From Cepaea nemoralis (lineage: Eukaryota > Mollusca > Gastropoda > Stylommatophora > Helicidae): a stretch of DNA of 64,000 nt. The notes beneath the pieces were generated by a model. It did no database searches, was not told where the DNA came from, and saw nothing but the letters and a program-made list of their open reading frames with translations. How positions within the stretch are numbered: the first letter of the stretch is position 1; each line of letters opens with the position of its first letter. Positions 46,813 to 57,463 of this stretch are shown piece by piece. Where the stretch lies: contig JACEFZ010003413.1 in NCBI GenBank assembly GCA_014155875.1, positions 98,208 through 162,207 of the forward strand, written 5' to 3'. The position numbers were made by a program, and so were the translations under genes.

Positions 46813-47074
46813 TTCAGTAGTCTAGGAAACGTATTTGTTGTTTAGATGTTTAAACTATGTACATACATTTCTCCTTGTCTGTCTCGGCATCTCTTGTCCG
46901 ATTATGTTCCCCACACGTGAGCAATTTGTCTATTCCAAATCATCTGTTGGCTTGCCCCGTAAATCTCATTATTTTTTTTTTTTTTTTCGTAATCTTGGTA
47001 AGTGATTTGGCAACACAGGGAGCCCTCAATACCTGAAGATTTCTCAGCGTTTTCTCTCTGCCTACAATGTTGTA
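46813..47074. other. Unassigned DNA
   Basis: Contains a poly-T run at 46971-46987; nothing else recognised. Confidence 0.4.
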
Positions 47075-47340
47075 AACATTATTCTCCTCCCACGATAGAC
47101 TGGACATTCTTCTCTATCAATAATATTCTCAACATTCTTCTCTGTCCACGGTATTCGTAACATGTTCTTTGTCCACAATATTCTGTCCATTCTTCTCTGC
47201 CCACAATATTCTCAACATTCGTCTCTGTCCACGACATTCTCAACATTTTTCTCTGTCCACAACATTCTCAATATTCTTCTCTGTCCACAATATTCATATC
47301 ATTCTTTTCTGTCCACAATATTCTCACCTTTCTACTTTCT
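47075..47340. repeat. 27-bp-type minisatellite
   Basis: About nine degenerate units of TTCTCTGTCCACAATATTCT with CAACAT. Confidence 0.85.
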
Positions 47341-47378
47341 TTCTTTTTTTTTTTTCTTTCTTGATATACTTATTAGTA

Positions 47379-47591
47379 GAGGAGCGACTTGCTAAGTGTC
47401 TAAGAACGTCGGGAGACCCAGGTTCGAATCCTCGGTAAGGTGTGAATTTTTTTTCTGTCGGGTGCAATAAGAAAAAATCCTAACCTGCACAGTTCTCGGC
47501 GTCTACACTAGCCAGGCGGATTAATTTCTCAGGGTCAAGACCCCGCTTCCCTACACTGCAAGGTAATATGGGCAGTAACATTAGATTTTTG
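47379..47591 (+). mobile_element. SINE-C full copy with target duplication
   Basis: 213 bp flanked by a perfect 11-bp ACTTATTAGTA (47368-47378 and 47592-47602). Head: GACTTGCTAAGTGTCTAAG (A box) and CAGGTTCGAATCCTCGG (B box). Body: TTTTCTGTCGGGTGCAATAA and CCTAACCTGCACAGTTCTC. End: GGTCAAGACCCCGCTTCCC...ATGGGCAGTAAC. Confidence 0.9.
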
Positions 47592-47602
47592 ACTTATTAG
47601 TA

Positions 47603-47828
47603 TTCTCTACGATAACTGATATTGACTAAGTCGTATAAAAATACAATAAACTTGTATCTAACCAAGTTAGTGATAACTGCCCATGTAGAGAAAAGAATGG
47701 CTTCATTACTCCAACAACTACAGGTTGAATAGGAAAGATATTTTAATCTCATTTTATAAACATAAGCATATCACAAGTATAGAGCCAGTAAGTTTTTAAG
47801 ATTTATACCCTTCCTCCTCCCTCACCCT
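47603..47828. other. Unassigned DNA
   Basis: No feature seen. Confidence 0.4.
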
Positions 47829-47842
47829 CACCCCCCCCCCCC

Positions 47843-47873
<31 letters not shown>

Positions 47874-48279
47874 AAAAAACATTGTAGATAAAGAGAGTCA
47901 ATATCAAGCCGACGAAAGAAGAAGAAGAAGAAGAAGAAGAAGAAGAAGAAGGAGAAGGAGAAGAAGAAGAAGAAGAAGAAGAAGAAGAAGAAGAAGAAGA
48001 AGAAGAAGAAGAAGAAGAAGAAGAAGAAGAAGAAGAAGAAGAAGAAGAAGAAGAAGGAGGAGGAGGAGGAGAAGGGGAAGGAGAAGGACGAGGAGAATGA
48101 GGAGAGGAAGAAGAAGAAGAAGAAGAAGTAGAAGAAGAAGAAGAAGAAGAAGAAGAAGAAGAAGAAGAAGAAGAAGAAGAAGAAGAAGAAGAAGAAGAAG
48201 AAGAAGAAGAAGAAGAAGAAGAAGAAGAAGAAGAAGAAGAAGAAAAAGAAGAAGAAGAAGAAGAACAACAACAACAACT

Positions 48280-48310
<31 letters not shown>

Positions 48311-48360
48311 GAAAATAAACAAAGACAAGAAGAACAAGAACAAGAATAAGACGAAGAACA
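47829..48360. repeat. Poly-C, (AAG)n and (AAC)n arrays
   Basis: Poly-C (47829-47859), a short CA run, degenerate AAG triplets from 47918 to 48265 with a GGA-rich middle (48052-48110), then AAC triplets (48264-48310). All long frames here are homopolymeric. Confidence 0.95.
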
Positions 48361-48999
48361 AGACATTAAAACACAAAGCAGGTCTGCATCAAACAAAGGC
48401 GATGATCAGTGCCAATTGGATGCGACTAGCATGACTGCACGCGGAAATGGAATCGCCTTTTCCGAAACAACAAAAGAAGACTAGACTCAGGCTCCAGAAC
48501 TGCAATCCGATTTTTTAAGATAATTATCACGGCCTGCTAAATTCATGAATAACAATCAGCCCCAAAATTAACATTAAAAAAAGGAAATGAAGTGATATAT
48601 AGACAGCAAATATACTGACAGACAATCAATTAAACAGAGAAGCGCATTTAATTCTTGGGTTATTCGCAAAATTCCTCCATACTTTCGTTTTTAATTCATT
48701 ATCTTTCCTTTCTTTTATCTTGCGTCGTTACTTTCATCTTTCTTTGCTTTCTTGGCTATCATGTTCTTTATAAAAGAGACAGGGACAAAGAATAAATTGA
48801 CATTAAATTCAAATGTCGATGACCCAGATAAAACGTTTGGAATTAATGTCAAAGTGGAGACAACTGTCCGTTATGGGAGACAATTTTGTGTAAGAGTGAG
48901 GCGCTTCCTGAATTAGTTGCAATATCACTTTTAGTTCTCGCAGTATTGCCAGACGAATAATGCAGTTCGCGCGTACGCAAGCACGCATGCGAGCGCGCG

Positions 49000-49044
<45 letters not shown>

Positions 49045-49119
49045 CACTTGCGCACGTGTATATACATATAAGTATATATATATTGTGCAAATTATGATTG
49101 CTGTAGGGAGATACTAGAC
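48361..49119. other. Unassigned DNA with a CA microsatellite
   Basis: (CA)n at 49002-49042 preceded by CG-alternating GCGCGCGAG; otherwise nothing supported. Confidence 0.5.
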
Positions 49120-50089
49120 CAGTGATTCTCAAACTATTTTGGCCCATGCACCCCTTCACCATATGTTTAGAATGTCATTTTCCCCTTTCGTATTTCCTCC
49201 CTATAAATCCCCCTACTTCGCCCCTACACAGTACACGTTAAAACAGAAACTAAAGTTAGTAACACGTCTGCAGCCTACCACGCATGTCGTAAGAGGCGAC
49301 TAAGGAGGCTTGATGGTTCCGTCGCCCTGCTACTGAGTGAGTGCGTGGCGCGACACTGTGAGCTGTGAGTTTCGTGTGAAATGCTTTTGAATCTGCCCGA
49401 GGTTTTTTGGAACAGTGACTGCATGTTCGGAGCGATGGCAGATGGCTATGTCCCAGAGTTGACCGGTTTTTGCCTTATGCAGAAATGCGTGGCTGCTGGG
49501 CTTCTGGTTGACTGCCACTGCCATCGACGATGAACTGTATTTCGTGGACTGTGTGGGTGAACATCTAGGAAACATCCAGATGGGAACATGACTGCTGATT
49601 CCATCAGAAATGAACTGGGTGTTTTGTGGGGGACTATTGTGTTGACAGTCTGGCGGCGGGCGGCATTATGCACAGTGTATCTGTGCGGGATGTTATTTGT
49701 CGAGACTCCTGTCTTTTCCACTTTTCACATTGGGCAGTGGGGAGCGTTTTGTGTGATATTCACTGGCACAGGAACGGAGCATAATGGGGACGACCCGTTG
49801 CTGTGAAGTTGGAACTGCGACTAACTAACTAACTAACTAACTAGAACAAGTCTAGACGCCTACATAAAACGCGATTTGCGGGTCTCCTTATGTTATAAAA
49901 CGAATTTCAGAAGGTCGAGAAGTACAGAACCATAAAGTATGCAGGGAAAAACAGGATTACAAAGTGATCGATCTGTATTAACGCGATCTTGAAATAATCT
50001 TAATTCCCCCCCCCCCCCCCCCCCCCCGCCTCACCGGAAAGACTAACATCCACTCCTAGGGGTGATTCCCCACCGGTTGAGAACCACTG
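49120..50089 (+). mobile_element. hAT-type MITE copy 1, with a nested element
   Basis: Terminal inverted repeats: left CAGTGATTCTCAAACTATTT; right, read inward, CAGTGGTTCTCAACCGGTGG. Flanked by 8-bp TACTAGAC and TTCTAGAC (49112-49119, 50090-50097; 7 of 8 identical). The interior (CTACACAGTACACG, GTCTAGACGCC, GTATTAACGCGATCTTGAA) matches the second copy at 58100-58552 in inverted orientation. About 585 bp of a CTAA-tailed element is inserted at 49257-49842, absent from copy 2. Poly-C at 50007-50027. No transposase. CAGTGRTTCTCAA termini and 8-bp duplications are hallmarks of hAT elements. Confidence 0.9.
49257..49842 (+). mobile_element. CTAA-tailed element E613, 5'-truncated copy
   Basis: About 95% similar by eye to 59555-60104. 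Shared phrases include CAGCCTACCACGCATGTCGT, TGGCGCGACACTGTGAGCTG and GTTGGAACTGCGACTAACTA. It ends in (CTAA)n and sits within the hAT MITE. Frames on both strands (to 91 codons) resemble nothing known. Confidence 0.8.
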
Positions 50090-50144
50090 TTCTAGACAAA
50101 CGAAAATAAAACACTATAGTCGGTCGCCTGGCACACAATACTGT

Positions 50145-50525
50145 TGTTTACTTATGAGTTGAGCTGAACAAAAAATCGTCACTACAACACTCAGGATATT
50201 CCCATAAGTGCTCCCTCTCAACAGCAAAAGCCAGCGAAGAGTTCCAATATTAATTATACTATTAGCAATCTGATTATGTGTCCGTCTAGCTTTTCATTAG
50301 AGTCCTGATTTTCTGCCAGATCCTTTGGTCACTCCCTGCAGCACCATTCTCTGTAGGCAGTGGTGATCTAACTGTTTTTCTGCACTATACACACGATTCC
50401 AAACGACCCCGAAAACGCCTGATTTGTCATGCACCAATATCCCACTAAGTAGTGCAGTCCCAGCCAATCTGTCCCCCTGCATGTTTCCCACCACACCAGC
50501 ATGATTATGCAAGAACGTGGCCATA
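50145..50525 (-). mobile_element. LINE-H RNase H C-terminal fragment
   Basis: Minus strand HNHAGVVGNMQGDRLAGTAL (about 50510-50450), then HHCLQRMVLQGVTKGSGRK. It is frame-broken to the 3' end, where a short CTCAACTCAT tail lies at about 50150. Confidence 0.75.
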
Positions 50526-50564
50526 CATCTTTGCCCTGAATTTTACTCTAGTGAACCGAATGAA

Positions 50565-50895
50565 GAAGCCCGGACTCAAACCCACAACCATAGAGGTGCA
50601 AGGCATGTGTCTTGACCACTTCTCCACCGAGACTGAACGAGATAACACTAGCCATCGTGACTTCTTCATGACTTCTTCATGACTTTTTCATCACTTTTTC
50701 ATGACATTTTCATGACTTTTTCATGACTTCTTCGTGACTTCTTCTTGACTTCTTCGTGATTTCTTCATGACTTCTTCATGACTTCTTCAAAACTTCAAAA
50801 TTATGTTTTCCCGCTATGAATGTGAACAATCACGGCACAAACAATAGATTGCACGATTTATAGCCTGGCATATTTCGCTGTATCTCACCAGGTCT
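50565..50895. repeat. SINE head scrap, 12-bp repeats and R5
   Basis: 50565-50640 is a minus-strand tRNA-like head (CTCGGTGGAGAAGTGGTCAA and GTGGGTTTGAGTCC). 50658-50795 is an array of about eleven GACTTCTTCAT units. 50850-50890 is an R5 fragment (minus). Confidence 0.65.
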
Positions 50896-50934
50896 CTACT
50901 GCAGAATCCACGCAACATAAACTGGTGCATTGTT

Positions 50935-51080
50935 TTTTCTTTCTCTCACTTTGAACTGAATTGTTGTCCATGCGCGTGCTACTTCTTATCCTATACTTGG
51001 TTGTTTTTTGCGTGAGGACTAGCTTTCCGTATTGCCAGAGCCCCTCGTCATCAGGCAAACCCAATCCGACTTCAGAGGCA
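50935..51080 (-). mobile_element. SINE-D 3' region
   Basis: The plus side shows GCCCCTCGTCATCAGGCAAA and CCCAATCCGACTTCAGAGGC, the complement of the SINE-D end at 63040-63095. Head lost. Confidence 0.65.
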
Positions 51081-51714
51081 ACTAAATGAATAGGATCAAT
51101 CCTTTAAACTTAAAAATATATTACACAGTAAATTGAATTGTCTGCCATGGTAATTTAAACTACATATCATGTCTTTGGTTTACACAAAGTTGGCTTTTGT
51201 AAATCAATGGCAATTGCCTCGACCAGGTTTAACATGCGTCCAATTGCATTTACCCATTTACATGCAGGTGTCAGTCTACCTAGATCGGCAGAACAGAGAG
51301 CTAGATGAATAAAATTGCGTGGAATACATACCCAATTGCATCGACAGAATAATATACACAGGTCGTTTATAGCTGTCGAAATGATTTCCATTCAGCTTTC
51401 TTTTTAATTTTGACAAAAGAAAAAATAGTTAAAACTGCAGCATGAAAAAGTGTAATGTAGCCAAATTAAGAGAATATGGTAGGTTTTGAAGAATCTCAAT
51501 ATTTGAATTCTTGGCTGAGAGCTACATAATATGTGTACTTGCCTTCACATGCTCATTCCTTGTGTTGTTTTTGATGGTTGTTTTCACTGATAAGCATCAC
51601 GGGAAGCCCACATTTGTGTTTCTCGTGTACATATTTGTCATCGTTGTGTTGTTATTATTGTTGCCTCACTGAGAAAGACTTCGGTGTAAACGTTCGCCTG
51701 TATCTGTTTGTGTG
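51081..51714. other. Unassigned DNA
   Basis: No repeat or coding signature seen; possibly single-copy sequence. Confidence 0.4.
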
Positions 51715-51930
51715 GGTGTGGTTTATTTAATTCATCCGTCGAGTTTCTTTGTGTCTAAGCGTTATTCTTTCTTTATTTTTTTGTTAACTATTTTTTTTTA
51801 TTCATCCGGCGAGTTTCTTTGTGTGTAAGCGTTATTCTTTATTTATGTGTTTTCTTTTTTGTTAAATTCCCTCCGTCGAGTTTATTTGTCATTGTGTGTG
51901 TGTATGCGTTTGTGTGTTTGTTTGTTTATG
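51715..51930. repeat. Three-unit tandem repeat of about 65 bp
   Basis: TTCATCCGTCGAGTTTCTTT with GTGTCTAAGCGTTATTCTTT recurs at 51728, 51800 and (diverged) 51868. Confidence 0.75.
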
Positions 51931-52328
51931 TGTTTTCTTTTTCCACCCCGTTATAAGATCGCCACAGCAAACCCAATATATCCACACAATAAACTAACCT
52001 GCCTAAATTCCTACCCACCTATCTATCAACCGACTTACCTAGCAATTTACCACCGGACTTATCTATCTTTCTTCATCGTCTTTACCTCCCGTCATGTTAT
52101 TAAACAAAAACTCTTATATTCAAAACAATGTATTCCCTTGGTGAATTATATACAATTATGCGTTTGCAACCGGTGTTATGCAAACAGAAAGAGTTCGTGT
52201 TAAATTTGAAATTACCGTGAGGATAACAGATGTTCGACTTTCGAACAATACCTGTGACTGTGTGTTTTGTTTCAGCTTAAGTATTATTCATTTATTCCAT
52301 TCACATGATATATAACCCAGCACTGTGT
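51931..52328. other. Unassigned DNA
   Basis: Nothing supported. The TATATAACCCAGCAC stretch adjoins the SINE-B insertion. Confidence 0.4.
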
Positions 52329-52340
52329 ACCTGACGAAAT

Positions 52341-52583
52341 CGGGGGAGTCTCCGTGGTGAAGTTGTCAAGCCGTTTGACTTGAGCTCCGAAGGTTGTGGG
52401 TTCGATTCTGGGCCGCGTCCTTCGGTTCACGAGTGAAATTATTCGGAGACTCCTGTGGGTCGTCGCTAGAGCTACGGAGTTTGTGCTTTGTACGACGCTT
52501 TCCACCCTGCGGAAAGAGACTGAGCCATATGGGATAAAATCCGGTGCAATGAAGTCGACCCTGTCGACTTTTAATGGTCGACG
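52341..52583 (+). mobile_element. SINE-B full copy with target duplication
   Basis: 243 bp bounded by a perfect 12-bp ACCTGACGAAAT (52329-52340, 52584-52595). Head: CTCCGTGGTGAAGTTGTCAA and GTGGGTTCGATTCTGG. Body: GAGCTACGGAGTTTGTGC and GAGACTGAGCC. End: CCTGTCGACTTTTAATGG. Confidence 0.9.
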
Positions 52584-52595
52584 ACCTGACGAAAT

Positions 52596-52665
52596 GCAGC
52601 GAAATATGCCAGGCAATAAATGGTGCAATATATTGTTTGTTACTTCTGTGTTGAAAACCCCGTGC
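52596..52665 (+). repeat. Repeat R5 copy
   Basis: GCAGCGAAATATGCCAGGCA then ATAAATGGTGCAAT. The SINE-B target site lies at its edge. Confidence 0.6.
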
Positions 52666-53285
52666 ATATCTCTACAAGCACTCCGTCGTACTAGAAGCGA
52701 CCTTCCTTCAGTTTATCACCGCCATTTTCAATTATTTACACGTACCTTGTTACCCACAACCATGTTTCCGCTTCGGAAACTCGACTTTCAAATAATTGGA
52801 CTCACTCAAACTTCTGCATTTCCGATTCAGTCCGCATATTGAAAACGATCAATTGCCAATCGCCATCTTTCATGAAACCCAACCAACCTTGGAACTGGGT
52901 TTAGTCAACCGTGGACAAATTGATGTTCCGAATTCAAAATGAATACCTCCCTGACGCATTTGAAAACAAGACAGTTGACTTGGGGGTCAGTTTAAGTGTA
53001 TAATATATTTTGTTCGGTTGCTGCGTCCTCTGTTATTGAATAGTATGCGTTGAACCTAATGTTTATTATTAAACAAGGCAATTTGTCATTCCTTGGCCGG
53101 TTCGCGAGATGTATGGATTATTTTTAGACTGTTATAAATTTAGACTGCTGAAAATGATGTCATTACCACGTGACGTAAATTTTTTTACGTTGATTGCTTA
53201 CACGGAAATACCACTTGTATAGCTTTTGGTATCTTTCTCGTAGAGTGGTTCTCAAGCTGGGTACCTATGAGCGATGTATCGTAGC
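52666..53285. other. Unassigned DNA
   Basis: No feature seen apart from A/T-rich patches. Confidence 0.4.
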
Positions 53286-54200
53286 CACAGTGGTTAGCAA
53301 TTTCACCTGTGCTTGGCAATGAGTATACGAGCAAGATGAGAAGTCTCGAAGCACCAGGTGCTGGAAGGATACTAACATTTGCAGATAATGCTATCGCATA
53401 CAAGCATGTGAGGGATAGAAATCAAACAGCTCAGGAGATACAGGGCACAATGGGCAAAATGATGGATTTGTGTAAGGAAATTAATGCTGTCATTAACCCA
53501 GAAAAGGCATCTGTCTGTTGGTGCTCTCTGGGCGATAGAAATGTTAAAGCTGACCAAACCGAGTCTCACAATAAATAGCAGAAATATGAATAGAGAAAGC
53601 AGACTGAAGTACCTGGGTATCATTTGTTTTATAGAAGCCTCTCCCTTAGGGATGATGTTGAAGTGGTGGTTACAAGCCAGAAGGGGCTTAATGCACTGAA
53701 GAGTATGGCAGCAAGGGAAAAGGGGCAGAAAATGCTATTCACACTTGTTCAGCACTTTATCATTTCAGTGGTAGAGTATTGACTGGACATGATCACTGTT
53801 TCAAAGAGTCAGCTATTGAAACTAGAGGCATACAGAATTAAGCCATGAGGCTGATTCTGAGATGTACAAGGGACACCACAAAAGTGTGTATGCGATAAAT
53901 CCTGGCGCTACCGATCACTGCAGACAGACTCAAGATTTTGTAGGCACGGTCATACCTCAAGGTAGCTGTAATCAAGGAACGCCTCCTGCGAGATTCCCTG
54001 GATGCAGTCAAGGGTCACAGGCTGCTAATAGAATGATCATGGAAGGCTCAGGTAAAAGATACTATCAAAGAAGTGTGCACACTTGAGCAGATTGGCAGAG
54101 GCAAAGAGTGGGTCAGAATACCGAGTAAACATTCAAATTCAGACTTGTGTTGTGTTATAATCACATTGTACCGTGAGTGTAGAGAGTGACAAGGAGGCAC

Positions 54201-54203
<3 letters not shown>

Positions 54204-54232
<29 letters not shown>

Positions 54233-54871
54233 CTTCTTCTTCTTCTTCTTCTTCTTCTTCTTCTTCTTCTTCTTCTTCTTCTTCTTCTTCAGCGTTCCGA
54301 GCCATTGAAGCTCTTTGTGTATCCCTGCTGCAGATACAATCCGTCTCCATTCGTCTCTCTGGTTGACCTTCTCTTGCCAGTCGTTGATTCCAAGTGCTTG
54401 TAGGTCTGTGTATATATTATCTCTCCACCGTCTTCTTGGTCTACCTCGGGGTCTACGGTCATTTATTTCCTGAGTGTAAGCGAGTTTTGTTTCCCTATTA
54501 TCTTCCATTCTTTCTATATGCCCCAACCACTGCAGTCTATTAGCCTTCATGATACCAGTGATTAGCGGGACTTAAACAGATCATAAATGTCTTTGTTACT
54601 TCTTCTTTTCCACTCTCCACTTTGTGTATCCCTAATGTCAACCCGGTCTCTGTGGTTAAGGGCTTGCGAACGCGGTTTGTGAGCCCGTATACCCGGGTTC
54701 GAAACACGGCGGTGCTGGTTTTTTCGAAAAAGGTATAGGGGCCGGTCGTTCAGAAAGCAATGGCAAACTACTGAACGTAACACTTGCCTAGTACATCAAC
54801 AGCAGCTGAAAATGCTGGTGTTGACTGCAACGTCCCGTAAGGGATACGAAATAATGGGTCCAAAGATGCGG
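54204..54871 (-). mobile_element. LINE-E 3' fragment inserted in LINE-H
   Basis: Minus strand, flanked by a perfect 12-bp AGGAGGCACTAC (54192-54203, 54872-54883). It encodes RIFGPI, then, after the SINE, RDTQSGEWKRRSNKDIYDLF, a frame-broken bridge, MKANRLQWLGHIERMEDNRE, RRPRGRPRRRWRDNIYTDLQ and EWRRIVSAAGIHKELQWLGT. This is the C-terminal connecting region of a reverse transcriptase. The 3' tail is (AAG)n, seen as TTC triplets at 54203-54290. Confidence 0.85.
54638..54851 (+). mobile_element. SINE-A full copy inserted in LINE-E
   Basis: Best-preserved SINE-A. Head: TCTGTGGTTAAGGGC (A box) and CCGGGTTCGAAACACGG (B box). Body: GGTCGTTCAGAAAGCAATGG and CAGCAGCTGAAAATGCTGG. End: CCCGTAAGGGATACGAA. 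TAATG flanks it (54633-54637, 54852-54856). Joining the LINE codons across it restores RIFGPI-RDTQSGEW, so the boundaries are well placed. Confidence 0.9.
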
Positions 54872-55615
54872 AGGAGGCACTACGGAAGCAGAAATTCAAA
54901 AGTTAATCTATACCCACTCTCGTCTTGGTGATTGTCGAAACTGATGGCTCCATGATAAAAGCCATAAATGTGCCTGGGGATTCATAGCTAAATTATGGCC
55001 AATGTTTAGTAAACGACAGTTGGCATATGACACCAGAACATCAAGTCTGAGAATGGAGGTGGAGTAGGGGACTGCAGCTTTCCGCTGGTTGGAGAACAAA
55101 CTGTATACGCGTGTTGTGATTGTGACTGATTCACAAAGCATGCTGGCAAAGGTGAAGACTGGCATGCTTCGCGCTGAATGGCTTGCATCGATTCAAGGGT
55201 AGCAGATTGTGAGCATTCGCTGGATCTTTTCTCATATCACTCTGGTGTGGTAGGAAATGAACAGGCAGGCAGATTGGCTGGTGCTGCATCATTGAGGGAT
55301 GATTTTATGAATGCTAAGGCATGTGCGGTGAAGGCCCTCTTAAAGAATGTGAATAATGCAGAAGAATCAAATAGACAATCATGGTCTAGAGAGAATGTAG
55401 CGGTAAGAGGTGGTCAGAGGATCTGGTCGACAGCCGTCACTCAGAGGTACAGCAAGGCGGATATATAATCAGTTTGCAAAGGGCACCATTAGTAGCCTAT
55501 TATCTCTACGCAGTCTGTTGAAAATGATGATCTTATCTTATGGAAATACCCCGAATGCAATGATGCCAGTTCTTGACTCAACTCAACTCACCTCTGACTC
55601 AACTCAACTCAACCC

Positions 55616-56089
55616 AACTGGTATCTTTCAAATGGCTTGAGAAATAAATTCATATGTCTTGATCGGCATGTATAGAACTAGGGGAACGAAGAAGAAATTT
55701 ACGTGTTTCAAATTAAATATCCAGTTGTTTTTACGGATGATGTTTAACTTGCACGTTACAGAACAACTATTAGTAAACCATTGTGCCATGTAAACAAGAA
55801 CAATGCTTACGTCCCTTGAGACGTATTGGCTACAATTGTGCCAGTTCCATAGTTTTAATAGTCCAGTCGGTCCAGGCGTAGTGCTGTGATCGAGAGGGCA
55901 CCGACCGCCATTGCTTTCCAATATATTTTCTAATTCTTACTTTAGACTGGGTAGATCTGGGTGTTTAATGTAAGTATCACAAAATATATTGTGAAGTAAA
56001 GAGTAAAGCAGTGGTAATGTTTAAACTGGGTAGATCTGGGAACATTTTGAGGCAAGCTGAGTCGCAACCACAACTTATCACAAACATCA
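55616..56089. other. Unassigned DNA
   Basis: A short phrase, AACTGGGTAGATCTGGG, recurs diverged at 55946 and 56024, with about 25 bp shared. No other feature. Confidence 0.4.
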
Positions 56090-56345
56090 GAAAGAGGCAG
56101 TCATCGTTTTGTTTTTTACTTCGGCCACGTTATGAGAAGACGAAAATTGGAACCTGTTGTGACAACCGGAAAGATTTGCAGAAGGAGAGATAGAAGAAGA
56201 CAGCATGAGAAGATTATTGACAGTCTTGTGTCATGGCACGGAAGGAAGTCAACACACGATTTGATCCATGACGTCGGAGATGGCAGTATGTGGAGAGGCA
56301 TGATCGCCAAAGCCAGCCATCGAGGCACTGGATGATGATGATGCC
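56090..56345 (+). mobile_element. LINE-F C-terminus, left arm of inverted pair
   Basis: Open text FGHVMRRRKLEPVVTTGKI, then RDRRRQHEKIIDSLVSWHGR, HDLIHDVGDGSMWRGMIAKA and HRGTG, followed by a (GATGAT) tail. It ends just before the spacer of the palindromic pair. Confidence 0.85.
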
Positions 56346-56524
56346 GCAGCCACAATCATAAACACTCCAGAGGCCTTAACGGTTCAATGCATATCCGCCA
56401 TGTTGGGGACCAGAATCTATATGTACATACCTGGACCATCTGAACACAGCAGACAGGGGTCACGGAATTTATATGTACATACCTGGACCATCTGAACACT
56501 GAAGACAGTTGATTCACGAGCAGT
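56346..56524. repeat. Spacer with a direct duplication
   Basis: TATATGTACATACCTGGACC plus ATCTGAACAC occurs twice (56419 and 56470), about 51 bp apart. Confidence 0.7.
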
Positions 56525-56531
56525 ATTTGCC

Positions 56532-56562
<31 letters not shown>

Positions 56563-56790
56563 TGTCATCATCCAGTGCCTTGTCGACCGGCATGGGCAAT
56601 CATGTATCTTCACAAATTACGATCTCCGACGTCATGGGTCAATTTGTGTATTGACTCCCTTCCGTACTATGATAAAAGACTGTCAGTAATCTTTTCACGT
56701 TGTCTTCCTCCATCTCTCTTTCCGCAAATCGTTCCGGTTATCACAACATGTTCCAGTTTTTGTCTCCTCATAACGTGGACGAAACACGAT
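56525..56790 (-). mobile_element. LINE-F C-terminus, right arm of inverted pair
   Basis: Same LINE-F end on the opposite strand. A (CATCAT) tract at 56533-56568 faces the other tail. The complement reads TTATGAGGAGACAAAAACTG and CCATGACGTCGGAGATCGT. Confidence 0.85.
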
Positions 56791-56952
56791 GACATGCTGA
56801 CATTCTCCAGTGCCACGACACTAGACTGTCAAGAATTTTTTTTTTGTTTTTTTTTAACTGTCAGGATGCTTACATTCTTATGTAGTAACATATGTTGTTG
56901 TTTTTTATGTATGCGCTTCTGAACATATTCTTCAATAATAAAATATTTGTTG

Positions 56953-56954
<2 letters not shown>
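56791..56954. other. Unassigned, poly-T containing DNA
   Basis: TTCTGAACATATTCTTCAAT then AATAAAA (56922-56945) recurs diverged at 57968-57995. It may be a 3' end of an unidentified element. Confidence 0.4.
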
Positions 56955-56992
<38 letters not shown>

Positions 56993-57420
56993 GTTAGGAA
57001 CTGACATCACAGCATTCGCGGCATTCCCATAAGCGCTCCGTCTCCATCCTCATCAGCCAGCGAAGAGTTCCAACACCAATAGTACCAGTAGCAATCTGAT
57101 TATATGTCCGTCTCGCCTTTCCTCTGAGCGTTGAGCGTCGGCCAGGTCCCCTCGTCACACCTCGCTGTCTAATTCTTACCAGACTATGGTGATCCATTTG
57201 CTACTCCGAGGTGTGCACGTGCTCCCACGAGGCCGCAACCACGTCTGCCTTATCATGCATCAATACTCCATCAAGTTTTGCAGAGCCAGCCAATCTCGCC
57301 ACCTGTTTATTCCCCAGCACACGGGCATGCCCCGTAGAAAAGATCCAGGCGATGCTTGCCGGCCGTGACCTCCGAAGCGAAGCAAGCCACTCTGTCCGAA
57401 GCTTGCCTGTCCTCACCTTT
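56955..57420 (-). mobile_element. LINE-H 3' end with (CAAT)n tail
   Basis: Minus strand LRTEWLASLRRSRPASIAWI, FSTGHARVLGNKQVARLAGS (57400-57290), then RRSTLRGKARRTYNQIATGT and ERLWECRECCDVSS with stop. A zinc-knuckle-like CRECC precedes the (CAAT)n tail (56955-56992). RNase H C-part only, with one frameshift near 57200. Followed upstream by (GTT)n at 57425-57463. Confidence 0.8.
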
Positions 57421-57424
57421 CACC

Positions 57425-57461
<37 letters not shown>

Positions 57462-57463
57462 GC

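Larger units (their letters stand above)
53286..55610 (+). mobile_element. LINE-H copy, RT to RNase H, split by LINE-E
   Basis: Plus-strand, I-like element. A decayed catalytic box (FADNAIAYKHV, where FADD would be expected) lies near 53378, followed by NAVINPEKASVCWCSLGDRN, LKYLGI and thumb remnants (to about 54170). After the LINE-E insertion, RNase H text resumes at about 54890: VVIVTDSQSMLAKVKTGMLR, EWLASIQ, FSHHSGVVGNEQAGRLAGAA, ARRIYNQFAKGTISS and ECNDASS. A CTCAA tail lies at 55578-55615. Many frameshifts and stops. Confidence 0.75.

Noticed and set aside
47803..48396. Poly-Ser, poly-Phe and poly-Arg frames
   Set aside because: Pure AAG/GAA microsatellite translation.
49330..49806. 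Frames of 72-91 codons on both strands, repeated at 59602-59928
   Set aside because: They lie in E613. Both copies have indels that break the frames differently, so no conserved protein.
54638..54730. Possible functional tRNA gene
   Set aside because: A and B boxes are present, but the sequence cannot form a proper cloverleaf by eye and continues into a SINE body. The same applies to the SINE-B, C and D heads.
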